Positions 1-6,982 of a stretch of 10,000 nt of DNA are shown piece after piece. Every line of letters begins with the position of its first letter. The first letter of the stretch is position 1. The stretch is from Botryococcus braunii (Eukaryota; Chlorophyta; Trebouxiophyceae). Below the pieces are notes generated by a model. It searched no databases, was not told where the DNA came from, and saw nothing but the letters and a program-made list of their open reading frames with translations. The stretch covers positions 305,001 through 315,000 of the forward strand of contig MVGU01000600.1 of the NCBI GenBank assembly GCA_002005505.1. The letters run 5' to 3'. The position numbers and the translations under genes are program-made.

Positions 1-300
1 TAGTTCTGATGTGTCGTCTGAACTCCACCCCGTGTATGCCTGTCATGTTGATGAGGCTTTGACTGATTCCTGCCACTGAGCTGTGATTGCCCAATGCTGC
101 AGGGAATGCTTTTTAAATGTAAATTGTCTGCCGTGATGATGCCACCTGCCAACGAGAAGGAGATTATTTGTTTCCTGTCCGCAACTCTCCATGTCGAGAA
201 GAAGAGGTCAAGAGGTCATGCCACGAGATCAATTCAGCATGCCCATTTCAGAGTTGGCATGCACCCCAAAGGCATACATACGTATGTCAGAGTCAGCAAA
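1..300. other. No gene recognised (left edge)
   Basis: I see no coding-like frame, RNA gene or clear repeat here. The open frames are short, overlap on both strands, and owe much of their length to the adjacent C/AC tract. It is probably intergenic or intronic sequence. Confidence 0.4.
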
Positions 301-369
301 CCCCCCCCCCCCCCACACACACACACACGCACGCACACCGACACGTTCGCACGCACGCATGCATGCATC
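301..369. repeat. C14-(AC)n compound microsatellite
   Basis: Fourteen C residues (301-314) run into an AC dinucleotide tract (to about 329), then a degenerate CA/CG/ATGC alternating stretch to about 369. The tract keeps several reading frames open (His/Thr/Pro-rich on plus, Cys/Val-rich on minus); these are not genes. The same C-run followed by (AC)n recurs in the same orientation at 5539-5588. Confidence 0.95.
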
Positions 370-813
370 AATTTCGATTTCCCTGAAGCTGCGATGCGTC
401 GCGCCGACGCATAAAAATATGATGTTCAAGTAACAATATTCAGTTTCATTGAAAACTTCTATTGACTGAGCCACATGCCAAAATCATGGACACTAACCAC
501 TAATAGGACACGTGTGAAGAACACAATGCATGACGGAAAGATTGTACATGGCAATTCATGGTGGTGAAAGGAGGGCACCTTGATATCCTCCAAAAAGAAG
601 GATTTTTGCCGCCCCACTGGTCAAATGTAGAAATTTGGGGGGGGGGGGGGGGGCGGAGCAATAGTATTGGTGGTTGTGGTCCTGCTCAGCGCATTGTCTA
701 CCATTGTGACCAAAAACATTTGCGAGCGTGTCGTCTGTTTGTCATATAGGATCTCGAAGAAATCTTGTTGTTGCTGCCTTTCAAGAAGTGGTTTCTGCTC
801 TATTCGTTGGAGA
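370..813. other. No gene recognised; contains G17 tract
   Basis: Apart from the G homopolymer and a small hairpin just before it (CAAAAA-GAAGGA-TTTTTG, about 592-609), nothing here resembles a gene. Open frames are short and lack coding-like composition. Confidence 0.35.
637..653. repeat. Poly-G tract (G17)
   Basis: Seventeen consecutive G residues. Tracts like this are prone to slippage and sequencing error and could form a quadruplex. A second tract of 16 G lies at 9830-9845. Confidence 0.97.
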
Positions 814-1069
814 AGCTCATGGCATATGTTCTACATTCTGCCCCCTGCTCCTTTATGCCGTCTTGTATCAGTTGTTTGATGTCCCGAGTCTCACGCTACC
901 CCTTGACTATGTGGGTGGTTCCCCCTCCTTGCTCCTTGCCCTTTTGTATGTTCCATTTGTACATCATGGTTGCAAATCAGAGAAACTTACACGATAACCA
1001 TCATGCGCCTTGCGCATTGAAGGAGCAAACACTTTGCACAAGTATGACTGTAAAATTTCTGAAAGCATA
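814..1069. repeat. 256-bp tandem repeat, intact copy A
   Basis: This copy starts at AGCTCATGGCATATG and abuts the second copy, which starts at 1070 with AGCTCGTTTGCATAT. Shared blocks include CCTTTATGCCGTCTTGT versus GCTTTATGCCGTCTTGT, GAGTCTCAC (886-894 and 1146-1154), a block starting CTTGACT (902 and 1532), and an exact 21-base match (1019-1039 and 1801-1821). No protein product is evident. Confidence 0.8.
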
Positions 1070-1337
1070 AGCTCGTTTGCATATCTTCTGCCTTCTGCCC
1101 CCTGCTGCTTTATGCCGTCTTGTCCAGTACTTGGTTGAGTTCCTCGAGTCTCACACAATTTAGCGCGTCGGCAGGCAGGCAGCGTCAGGGTTCAGGCTGA
1201 CAGTTGCGGGTGCGATTTGGTGTCTGGAGGGGACTCGCTGGCTCAAAGTGTAATGTACAAAATTTAGAAGTGACCTTCTATATGCCTCTGCCTGTGACTG
1301 TGGCTTGCTTCGGCAGGCCTTCCGGGAGCTCGGTCAC

Positions 1338-1354
1338 CTAAGAGGGGGAGAATG
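1338..1354 (+). other. Putative polypurine tract before LTR start
   Basis: CTAAGAGGGGGAGAATG precedes TAGCACGTCC. A G/A-rich tract ending next to TG is the plus-strand priming site of LTR retrotransposons. The preceding in-frame TAA would end the upstream frame. Confidence 0.4.
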
Positions 1355-1421
1355 TAGCACGTCCGCAGGCAGACACCGTCGAGGTAACCGATTTGCCCCG
1401 ACGTATGCCAAGCGGTACTTT

Positions 1422-1482
1422 GTACTGGGTGTAGCCTCGTAGGCTTCGCGCCAGTACACGGTGTGGCGCTCACGCCACACCG
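1422..1482. other. Two adjacent strong hairpins
   Basis: First stem: GTACTGG (1422-1428) pairs with CCAGTAC (1451-1457). It encloses an inner stem AGCCT (1433-1437) with AGGCT (1441-1445) around a CGT loop. One base later, CGGTGTGGCG (1459-1468) pairs perfectly over 10 bp with CGCCACACCG (1473-1482) around loop CTCA. Both lie inside the putative LTR, so a structured RNA element of the LTR is possible. Function is unknown. Confidence 0.75.
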
Positions 1483-1602
1483 GCACTTTCATCAGTGCAT
1501 ACTTATCCTTACGATAACATTACATTTTGGTCTTGACTGTGTGGGAGGTCCCCCCTCTTTGCACTTTTGATTGTTACATCTGTACACCATGTTTGCAAAT
1601 CA

Positions 1603-1763
1603 GATTTATGGAGTACGGTTAGGATAGGCTTCACTCTTTATATTAAATCAAACTTTAGAGAGTTTTTCGCTGTCACCTTTAGTATCTGGACCCTAGATTC
1701 CGCGTACCCACATGATTTGTGGTGTGCGGCTGGGATAGGTTTCACTCTTTCTATTTAATCAGA
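1603..1763. repeat. Direct repeat, 50-bp units 111 bp apart
   Basis: 1603-1652 and 1714-1763 match at 41 of 50 positions; both contain GATAGGYTTCACTCTTT. The pair makes up most of the insertion found in copy B of the 256-bp repeat. AATCAG stands at 1598-1603 and again at 1757-1762, as expected for a 6-bp target duplication or for unequal exchange. Confidence 0.75.
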
Positions 1764-1851
1764 GAAGCTTAAAAGATAACCATTATGCTCCTTGCGCAAT
1801 GAAGGAGCAAACACTTTGCACGAGTGGGACCGTTAAAATCCCTGAATGCAG

Positions 1852-2279
1852 TATTCTATCTTCAAGGCCTTGTGGTGTAGTGCCGTCATTGATTGCATCG
1901 GAAATTTCTTCCCCTTAACCTCCTTGTTCATAGAGATGAGCGCTATCAGAAAGCCCAATCTCCACGTCACTCTCTTAATGAAGGACAGTTCTCCTTGGAA
2001 GTCAAGGAGTCTAGAGACGCCGCGTGCGGAACTCATCAGTCAAATTACCCAAACCAAGCTCGAATCCGAGCCCTCCAGCCTTCTGCCTTCGAGAACGAAA
2101 TCGTGTTTTGGGTCCAGTTTAAGAGGAGGAGAAATCCACTGACATGGCAGGAGCCAGTGCAGAAGCAAAAGCCACGAGCCCTGCATACTGAGAACCAGAA
2201 GCCACGTGCTTTGTTACATAAGCAGCAGGTTCAACATGGAACCTTCACCAATTTCTCTTCCTTGAGTTCATTTTTCCAG
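1852..2279 (+). other. Unassigned; open frame of 130 codons, no recognised gene
   Basis: A plus-strand frame (1893-2285) is open here. It shows no recognisable domain, and its C-terminal part contains a 30-bp direct repeat (GCCACGAGCC at 2171, GCCACGTGCT at 2201). It ends right at a strong 3' splice-site-like sequence, so this stretch may instead be the intron before the exon candidate at 2280. Confidence 0.2.
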
Positions 2280-2353
2280 GAATAATGGCGTACAAGCTGT
2301 CAGATGATCTTGTTTGTTGGCATACTTCTCTCCTGGCTCATGACATCGACTAG
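2280..2353 (+). CDS. Possible small terminal exon, plus strand
   Basis: A pyrimidine-rich run ending TTTTTCCAG (2271-2279) is a good 3' splice-site match. A 22-codon frame follows at once (ATG 2285-2287, stop TAG 2351-2353; begins MAYKLSDD). An AATAAA motif at 2452-2457 could serve as a poly(A) signal. No upstream exon was found and the protein is not recognised. The signal may be coincidental. Confidence 0.15.
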
Positions 2354-2477
2354 GAACAAGATATTGACTCTACACGACGTGCATCCAATCCCAGGTCTGC
2401 CAAAGAGATCGGTCCCGGCCAGAAATAAGCCGCACCAGTCACAAGTAAACCAATAAACCGCAACAAATCATGATGAA

Positions 2478-4100
2478 CTATGTTCGGTCATCAACAGGCG
2501 CCGTGCTATCCTCACTCGACTCAATCGACGCTGGCTTGCCGCGCCCCTGTACGGCATACACCCGAGTGGTCCGACGCGGCCAAAGCCGCATCCGCTCCCG
2601 CGCCTCCCGCGCTCTGCGGATGGCCGTCTGTATCCTTATCTCCATTTCGCGCTCTTTCCTGCCCAGCCGTATTGGCCGGAGCGTTTGCGATTCACTCTCG
2701 CTCCCCGTCCCGCTCTCCGCGACCACCTTTCCCGTCCAGCCCCACGTGGGGGCCCCGCCTGAGGCAGACCTCCCCACAAAAGCGGACACAGGGGGAGCGT
2801 CCCCACTGCCTGGCAGGGGCTTCCCTGCGGACGACCCCTTGCCTGATTTGGCTGCCCTTGCTGATGATGCTCGCACTGCCCTGTCTCTAACGTCAACCCA
2901 CGGGTCCGGCGCAACCAATACATCCGCCCGTATGCCGCTTGGAAGGCGGACCACGGGCCCATTGCCTGACCCGTCACCTGGAGCGCTGGGGCCCCGGTCC
3001 CGAGCGGGGCCGAGTTGAGTGGGATCAGCCCGCGAAGCAACCCCAGTGTGCGAGTCAGTCGGTGCATCACCAACAAGCACACTCCCCGTATCGGGCACCG
3101 CAACCGTGGACTGACGATCGAGTGGGCTAAGCGGGTCGGACCTCGCACTTTCGAGCTCAGCGACTGGTGGTTGGGGCCTGGAAGAGACTCTGTCTGGCCC
3201 TTCCGATGGAACCTCTGTTCTTCCCGAACCAGCCTCTGCTCTCCTGACCGGCGCTTGATCCTCCGGCGTGCTCTTGTCGCCGCTCGAGCTCCTCATTGGC
3301 TTCTCGCTGGAGCGTCGAGACATTGGCGGGACGCTCCCTTTGCTCGCACGGGCACCGGCAGGGGTGCGTGGCGATTGCGCAGCTCCATGCCTCTTCCCGT
3401 CCCGTCGTTCGCCAATTACCCCTCGAGCTGCGCCAACCGGGGATGTCCGGGGAGATCTTCCTGCCCCAGGGGTACCATTCCTCATCGGTGCAGCAGCTCG
3501 CCGGGCCTTCTCCGCGCCTCTCGAGTCCCCAGGGACCGTCGGGCCTTCTCCGCTGGTGTCATGGCGGACCATTCCTCCCCCAACGCCTATGCCGGCAAAG
3601 GAGGACGCTAACGGCAGTTGCACCCCCCACCCGCCGTCCTCCGAAGCAGCCTCCCTGCTTTCTGGACATGAGTCGTGCCCCTCCCACCCCACTCCAGGCC
3701 CTTCTGATCGGCTCTGCGTCGACATGGACGGGTTGTCCTCGGCCCCCTCCTGTGCCTTTCCCCTGTCCCTTTCCGTACCATCTGATGGATCTTCTTCTGT
3801 GCCCTCTTCTTGCAAGAGATGGGGGTAGAACAGCCGGATCTCCTCTTCGAGGGCTTCAACTGGGTCCCTCAGGGGGAAGTCCTCCACGGTGACCTTTGCC
3901 TGCCGGCGTCCCGAGCGCACTGGCTTGGTGACCCCCACCACCTTTGCGTCGCCACAGTCCTGCTGGAGGTCCCGCAGCACCACCTCCCAATCGTATGCTG
4001 GAAGCCGTCCCCGAACTGCATTGATGGCCCACTTGCTGGGTGCCACCTGTGCATTGAGAATGAACGGGTGCCGCCTGGCCATGTTATTTGCCACTTCCAT
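2478..4100 (-). CDS. Large conserved-looking ORF, unknown function (probable terminal exon)
   Basis: This is the longest frame in the window: 540 codons, GC-rich against its flanks. ATG is at 4100-4098; a second ATG at 4082-4080 (residue 7) has a better context (AACATGG). Residues 1-98 look globular, mixed in composition, with W24, W38 and an acidic/hydrophobic helix ending FYPHLLQEE. Residues about 100-478 are rich in S, G, P, R and E, apparently disordered, with many SPR/TPR-like sites. Residues 479-508 form a strongly basic helix (motif EIRIQTAIRRAREARERMR). There are no membrane segments or catalytic motifs. A 3' splice-site-like CTCAATGCACAG lies just before 4046 in phase 0, matching the donor at 4394, so coding from 4046 may be the last exon of the long minus-strand gene rather than a gene starting at 4100. 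A retroelement gag-like protein is an alternative. I do not recognise a family. Confidence 0.55.
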   Translation of the reverse strand: MEVANNMARRHPFILNAQVAPSKWAINAVRGRLPAYDWEVVLRDLQQDCGDAKVVGVTKPVRSGRRQAKVTVEDFPLRDPVEALEEEIRLFYPHLLQEEGTEEDPSDGTERDRGKAQEGAEDNPSMSTQSRSEGPGVGWEGHDSCPESREAASEDGGWGVQLPLASSFAGIGVGGGMVRHDTSGEGPTVPGDSRGAEKARRAAAPMRNGTPGAGRSPRTSPVGAARGVIGERRDGKRHGAAQSPRTPAGARASKGSVPPMSRRSSEKPMRSSSGDKSTPEDQAPVRRAEAGSGRTEVPSEGPDRVSSRPQPPVAELESARSDPLSPLDRQSTVAVPDTGSVLVGDAPTDSHTGVASRADPTQLGPARDRGPSAPGDGSGNGPVVRLPSGIRADVLVAPDPWVDVRDRAVRASSARAAKSGKGSSAGKPLPGSGDAPPVSAFVGRSASGGAPTWGWTGKVVAESGTGSESESQTLRPIRLGRKEREMEIRIQTAIRRAREARERMRLWPRRTTRVYAVQGRGKPASIESSEDSTAPVDDRT

Positions 4101-4380
4101 GCCCCTGCACCCCAGCCTGTCTTTTGAAACAGCCTCTCATACTGGCCCTGCACACCAGCTTGTCTTGGGGGGAAGAAACAAAAAACTTGGTGGGAAAAAA
4201 TTCCCCTTCTCATACTGCCCCTGCACACCTGCTTTCCTGGTGTAAACATTACTTCTCATGCTGCCCCTGCACACCCGCTTCCGCCAGGTAGACGCTAGTT
4301 CTCATGATGCCCCTGCACACCAACTTGTCTTGAGGGCAAAACCTTCTCATTCTGCCCCTGCACACCAGCTTGCCCCTGGA
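4099..4380. repeat. 46-bp minisatellite, six copies
   Basis: The core TTCTCATNCTGCCCCTGCACACC recurs with its CTGCAC at 4105, 4148, 4221, 4267, 4313 and 4358. Spacing is 45-46 bp for the last four copies; an A/G-rich insert widens the 4148-4221 gap. The first, most diverged copy overlaps the ATG of the 540-codon frame. On the minus strand every well-preserved copy reads GGTGTGCAGGGGCA, which contains a CAG/G acceptor-like site. The array lies between the donor at 4394 and the 540-codon frame, so it is probably intronic. Confidence 0.9.
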
Positions 4381-4393
4381 AGGATCCTCATAC

Positions 4394-4679
4394 CTGTATT
4401 GTCTTACTTGAGAAGGAGGAGCAAAGGCAGGAAAGGAAAAGTCTTGATACTTGGTCAGCAGGCAATCTGCCCCACTTCCCCACACTGCTGATGTAACATC
4501 GAGGCCCATGCCATTCTTTCGCCTGATACAACTGAGTTGAAGAACTCACGAGGTCTTCAAATGCCACACCTTGCATCTCGTCTTCATTCAAGGACAACCC
4601 CCGAGTGCCGTTCCACTCCCCCGCTGCTGTCCCGCACTCGAGCAGGGGATAGTGACATGAGAGGTCTTCCAGATCGAAA
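4394..4679 (-). CDS. Putative internal exon (LEDLSCHYP...), unknown protein
   Basis: This minus-strand frame has coding-like composition, with varied residues including W, C, Y and F (for example GEWNGTRGLSLNEDEMQG and EWHGPRCYISSVGKWG). It stops two codons after an excellent donor, CAG/GTATGA, with GT at 4393-4392 (phase 0). A second donor candidate, CAA/GTAAGA, lies 14 bases upstream (exon end 4408). The upstream side offers acceptors TAG (to 4683) and CAG (to 4680); an in-frame stop lies further upstream. No domain is recognised. It would join in phase 0 to the frame beginning at 4046 across the 46-bp repeat array. Confidence 0.45.
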
Positions 4680-4752
4680 CTGCTACACACATCACGTGGT
4701 AGTCTCAACTCCAACAACACTTACGCTTTTGTTGGATTTTTCATTCGCAAGA

Positions 4753-4920
4753 AGGTGGGCCGTTGCGCACGACCACAAGCAGGTGGCTTGTGCACTTCCT
4801 CACGCAGGTGGCCTGCGCACTTCAACAACCAGGTGGCCTGCGCACTTCAACAACCAGGTGGCCTGTGCACTTCGACAACCATGTGGGTTGTGCACTTCCA
4901 CAACCAGGTGGGAAGTGCAC
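4753..4920. repeat. 25-bp minisatellite, about 6.6 copies
   Basis: Units start at 4753 (a 28-bp variant), 4781, 4806, 4831, 4856, 4881 and 4906 (partial). Consensus is AGGTGGCCTGYGCACTTCAACAACC; the units at 4806 and 4831 are identical. Each unit holds a TGCGCAC or TGTGCAC core. The period is not a multiple of three, so the array rotates through reading frames and is unlikely to be coding. On the minus strand several units show GCGCAG/GCC or GCACAG/GCC, again acceptor-like. Confidence 0.95.
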
Positions 4921-5090
4921 ATGCAAAAGAACATCCTCTAAGAAGGTGAAAACTCTGAGAATGGATGTCTTTCCAGCGGGTAGCGTGCAACTGCACATGT
5001 CGACTTGCACATTGTTGCACCACAGCAGCCTTCTGGATGCCTCGCAGGCCCTTTCACACATGAGTTGCTCAATACTCTCGACGCATCTCC
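4921..5090 (-). CDS. Weak exon candidate in shifted frame
   Basis: Immediately downstream of the frame ending near 5114, the coding-like signal moves to another minus frame (includes [20 protein letters not shown]). A CAG/GG acceptor at 5091 (phase 1) matches a CCAG/GTTTGAG donor at 5134 (phase 1), but the intron would be only 43 nt. The alternative is a single-base frameshift. No clear 3' donor was found; the frame runs towards the 25-bp repeats. Start and end are uncertain. Confidence 0.22.
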
Positions 5091-5113
5091 CTGGTCTGGA
5101 AACCACTCCAAAC

Positions 5114-5438
5114 CTTGAATACATCTCTCAAACCTGGACTTCTCTTTGATATCTGGGCATCCAGATTCTCTTCCAGATTCTGTTTATGAAAACGCCCCTT
5201 GGACCGACAGCCTTTCCATGGCTGCCTAATGTGATCGCAGCGGGTTTCGTTGTTGCAGCAATGGAAACTAGGACCGCACCGGTCGTGTTGGAAGATTTCT
5301 CGGATGGCGATGTCCCATTGCACCATGACCCGCTTCAGGTACTTCATATCTCGGTACCGAGGGTACACCCTCCCAAAGTTCTCGAACCTTTGCAAGTATG
5401 CCGCGTTGGTGACACCTCGCTGCTTGCTCCAGAACTCC
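5114..5438 (-). CDS. Putative internal exon (REFWSKQRG...), unknown protein
   Basis: This is one of the most coding-like minus segments. The first 70 codons mostly end in G or C, and the residues are rich in W, Y, F, C and R. Visible features are an aromatic/basic stretch ([20 protein letters not shown]) and a Cys/His-containing patch ([10 protein letters not shown]...WKGC) that could bind metal. Acceptor GGGCACAG ends at 5439 and starts the exon in phase 2, matching the donor at 6112. An alternative acceptor GTGCAG (exon from 5465) is also phase 2. Donor candidates are CAAG/GTTTGG (exon end 5114) and CCAG/GTTTGAG (exon end 5134). The upstream intron would contain the (CA)n block. Family not recognised. 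Confidence 0.5.
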
Positions 5439-5490
5439 CTGTGCCCCACCGAGGTGTGTTGGGCACTGCACCCTGCTTTCCGCATCAGAA

Positions 5491-5547
5491 AACACACACG
5501 CACACACGCACGCGCACGCACCCACCCACCCACCCACACCCCCCCCC

Positions 5548-5591
<44 letters not shown>

Positions 5592-5667
5592 TGCACACGC
5601 ACACGCACACACACACACGCACACGCACACGCATGCGCATGCGCACGCACACGCACACACACACACG

Positions 5668-5723
<56 letters not shown>
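5491..5723. repeat. Long (CA)n microsatellite with C12 and CCCA blocks
   Basis: This is 233 bp of nearly uninterrupted alternating purine/pyrimidine: CA repeats with CG and ATGC interruptions, (CCCA)n at about 5519-5535 and C12 at 5539-5550. Such tracts can adopt Z-DNA and are hypervariable. The His/Thr-rich (plus) and Cys/Val-rich (minus) frames crossing it are artefacts. On the minus strand it lies in the inferred intron 6111-5439. Confidence 0.97.
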
Positions 5724-5724
<1 letters not shown>

Positions 5725-6111
5725 CTATATGGTCCTCCGGCTCCACTTGCACATTTCCGATCGAATATCTGACGATGACACTCACAGCACACCCGTGCTA
5801 CTCCTAAGGCAATCAAAATGAAGTATTACGTAGATAGACCAGCCATCCTGCTTGAATGCTGCCCAAGTCCTGCTTGATTGCTTGCCTAAACATCTTGAAA
5901 GGTCTCGGCAAGAATCAACAGCCCTTTTCCTAACAGGGATATTTGCATGATCTCCTTAAATGGTATTAAGGCATAACTGGAGCTGGTCCGGAAGTTGCCA
6001 GCCAGGTGCAAATTCTCAGAGGAAATTCCTAGAGTGAAACGGAGACTCAGGGGCTTAGGGGACATGGGCGCCCTGGGAGGTTGTACGCATGAGGAGCTTG
6101 CTAATGCTTAC
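5724..6111. other. No firm gene; inferred intronic sequence
   Basis: This is the rest of the inferred minus-strand intron between donor 6112 and acceptor 5439. On the minus strand, TTGATTGCCTTAG (to about 5806) and GTGAGT (about 5785) are splice-like but would bound an improbably small exon. Nothing else was recognised. Confidence 0.3.
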
Positions 6112-6233
6112 CGGATTCCTTCATCCCGAATTGCCTTCTTGGGAACAGTGATCTTCTGCTTCCGCGTGGTGGTGCGTGTCGTGATGGGCCGGAATCTTAT
6201 GGTGCTGACCAGCTCAGGTGTCAACGTGACCAC
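6112..6233 (-). CDS. Putative internal exon (VVTLTPELV...), unknown protein
   Basis: This minus frame (VVTLTPELVSTIRFRPITTR, then a Thr/Lys/Arg-rich KQKITVPKKAI) ends at donor CCG/GTAAGC with GT at 6111-6110, and an in-frame TAA lies directly inside the donor. Exon phase is 0 at the start and 2 at the end; phase 2 matches the acceptor at 5439. The start is set by the acceptor-like ATATGAG/GTGGTC. Alternatively the frame is open upstream to an ATG at 6305-6303, which could make this a first exon. The overlapping plus-strand frame is also open here, so strand assignment relies on splice signals and the neighbours. Confidence 0.42.
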
Positions 6234-6348
6234 CTCATATCCAGGTCTAAGAGCTTCTCCCCCTGTCCTCGCGGGCTTTTTTGTGGGCCCCCTTCCCTCG
6301 GTCATTGAAGCATGGCAGCCTGCACCCAGTAGATGAAGTGTTACACAC

Positions 6349-6552
6349 CTCATATACATGGGCGTCCCAGGGACTGAAGTTCAGCATTTCATTCTGGACC
6401 TTGACCTTCAATCCGGACAAGGGATGATTGGAAAGGCAGAGAGAGGCCCGACCTGCCAGTATGCTGGACCTCCCAGAACCAATGGTGCAAGCCAGGCCCC
6501 TAGCTTGGGTCAGCAGTCTCCGAAGGGGCCCATCCAGAGGATTCAGGACCAC
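6349..6552 (-). CDS. Putative internal exon (VVLNPLDGPLRR...), unknown protein
   Basis: The frame opens exactly at an acceptor: TTTATGCTGCATAG/GTGGTCC, whose TAG is itself the in-frame stop. It reads VVLNPLDGPLRRLLTQARG and ends near NEMLNFSPWDAHVYE, with coding-like codon endings. The 3' end is proposed at GAG/GTGTGT (GT 6348-6347, phase 0), joining phase 0 to the next exon at 6233 across about 115 nt. Past that point the frame continues to a stop near 6247 with poorer composition. No domain recognised; possible Gly/Ser-rich loop in the middle (CTIGSGRSSILAGR). Confidence 0.45.
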
Positions 6553-6760
6553 CTATGCAGCATAAAGGCATCAAAAGCTGACGACTAAGGTCCTTATGTC
6601 GACTTGCAGAGCTGCCTATTCTCTGATCTCGTAGCCGTCAGAGTACAAGACCGTTCAACGAAAATGTGCGGAAGGGAGTTACATCAAATGAACGCACAAA
6701 ATAATTGCCCCAGAAACTTTTAAATGGATGAAAACCCCTTCGACACTAGAATGGCTTAAC

Positions 6761-6982
6761 CCGTGACAGTGTGTTACCCGCATCATTGCCGACAAGCTTC
6801 ACTTTCTTCTCCAATTCCCGAGGAGCGTGAGTCAACACCGATATGAAATCATTGGCATTTACTTCATATGCAGATGTCTGCTGAATTCTAAGCCAGAAAC
6901 GGCTTGTGTTACTGACGAGACGGTGAACTCCGGGTGTTCCCTCCAAGGATGCCAGTTGGCCCTGCCCCAGCCATGCTTTCGA
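6761..6982 (-). CDS. Putative internal exon (SKAWLGQGQLASLEG...), unknown protein
   Basis: A classic pyrimidine-rich acceptor (CTTCTCTCTGACCTCAAG, AG at 6984-6983) opens the frame in phase 0, with an in-frame TGA just upstream. The 74 codons read like a folded protein: SKAWLGQGQLASLEG, then HRLVSNTSRFWLRIQQ, then EVNANDFISVLTHAPRELEK. Donor candidates are CGG/GTTAAG (exon end 6761, phase 0, matching the next exon) and GCGG/GTAACA (exon end 6778, phase 1). An in-frame stop follows at 6746. Family not recognised. Confidence 0.5.

Larger units (their letters stand above)
1155..1531 (+). mobile_element. LTR-retrotransposon-like fragment (Ty3/gypsy type suspected)
   Basis: This 377-bp segment interrupts copy B of the local repeat. 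It contains a short frame ending in TAA, then GAGGGGGAGAATG, then TGTAGCACGTCC. That is the usual order of pol end, polypurine tract and 3' LTR start (LTRs begin with TG) in Ty3/gypsy elements. A second LTR-start-like block at 1161-1186 matches 1355-1380 at 22 of 26 positions, so the fragment may carry parts of both LTRs. No gag-pol domain, primer binding site or clean target duplication was found. It is a remnant, not an active element. Family assignment is inference. Confidence 0.45.
1070..1851. repeat. 256-bp tandem repeat, copy B, split by two insertions
   Basis: Homology to copy A lies in three blocks: 1070-1154, 1532-1603 and 1757-1851. Between 975-1039 and 1757-1821 the offset is a constant 782 bases, so that block aligns without gaps. 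The interrupting segments, about 1155-1531 and 1604-1757, are absent from copy A. The first has LTR-element features; the second contains an internal direct repeat and is flanked by AATCAG. Copy A therefore records the pre-insertion state. Confidence 0.75.

Noticed and set aside
94..474. Overlapping frames of 70 to 106 codons at the left edge
   Set aside because: They depend on the C14-(AC)n tract and have no coding-like composition or recognisable domain.
2470..3892. Several plus-strand frames of 130-200 codons opposite the 540-codon frame
   Set aside because: They are antisense shadows of a GC-rich coding frame; none has a plausible full-length product.
4099..4920. CRISPR array
   Set aside because: Units are adjacent tandem repeats of 46 and 25 bp without unique spacers, in a eukaryotic context.
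5485..5821. Long open frames rich in His/Thr (plus) or Cys/Val (minus)
   Set aside because: Their length comes from the (CA)n microsatellite, which has no stop codon in any frame; only the non-repetitive minus part (5438-5114) looks coding.
4998..6610. ATGTCGACTTGCA shared by about 4998 and 6598
   Set aside because: A single 13-base match is expected by chance in a window this size, and the flanks do not match.
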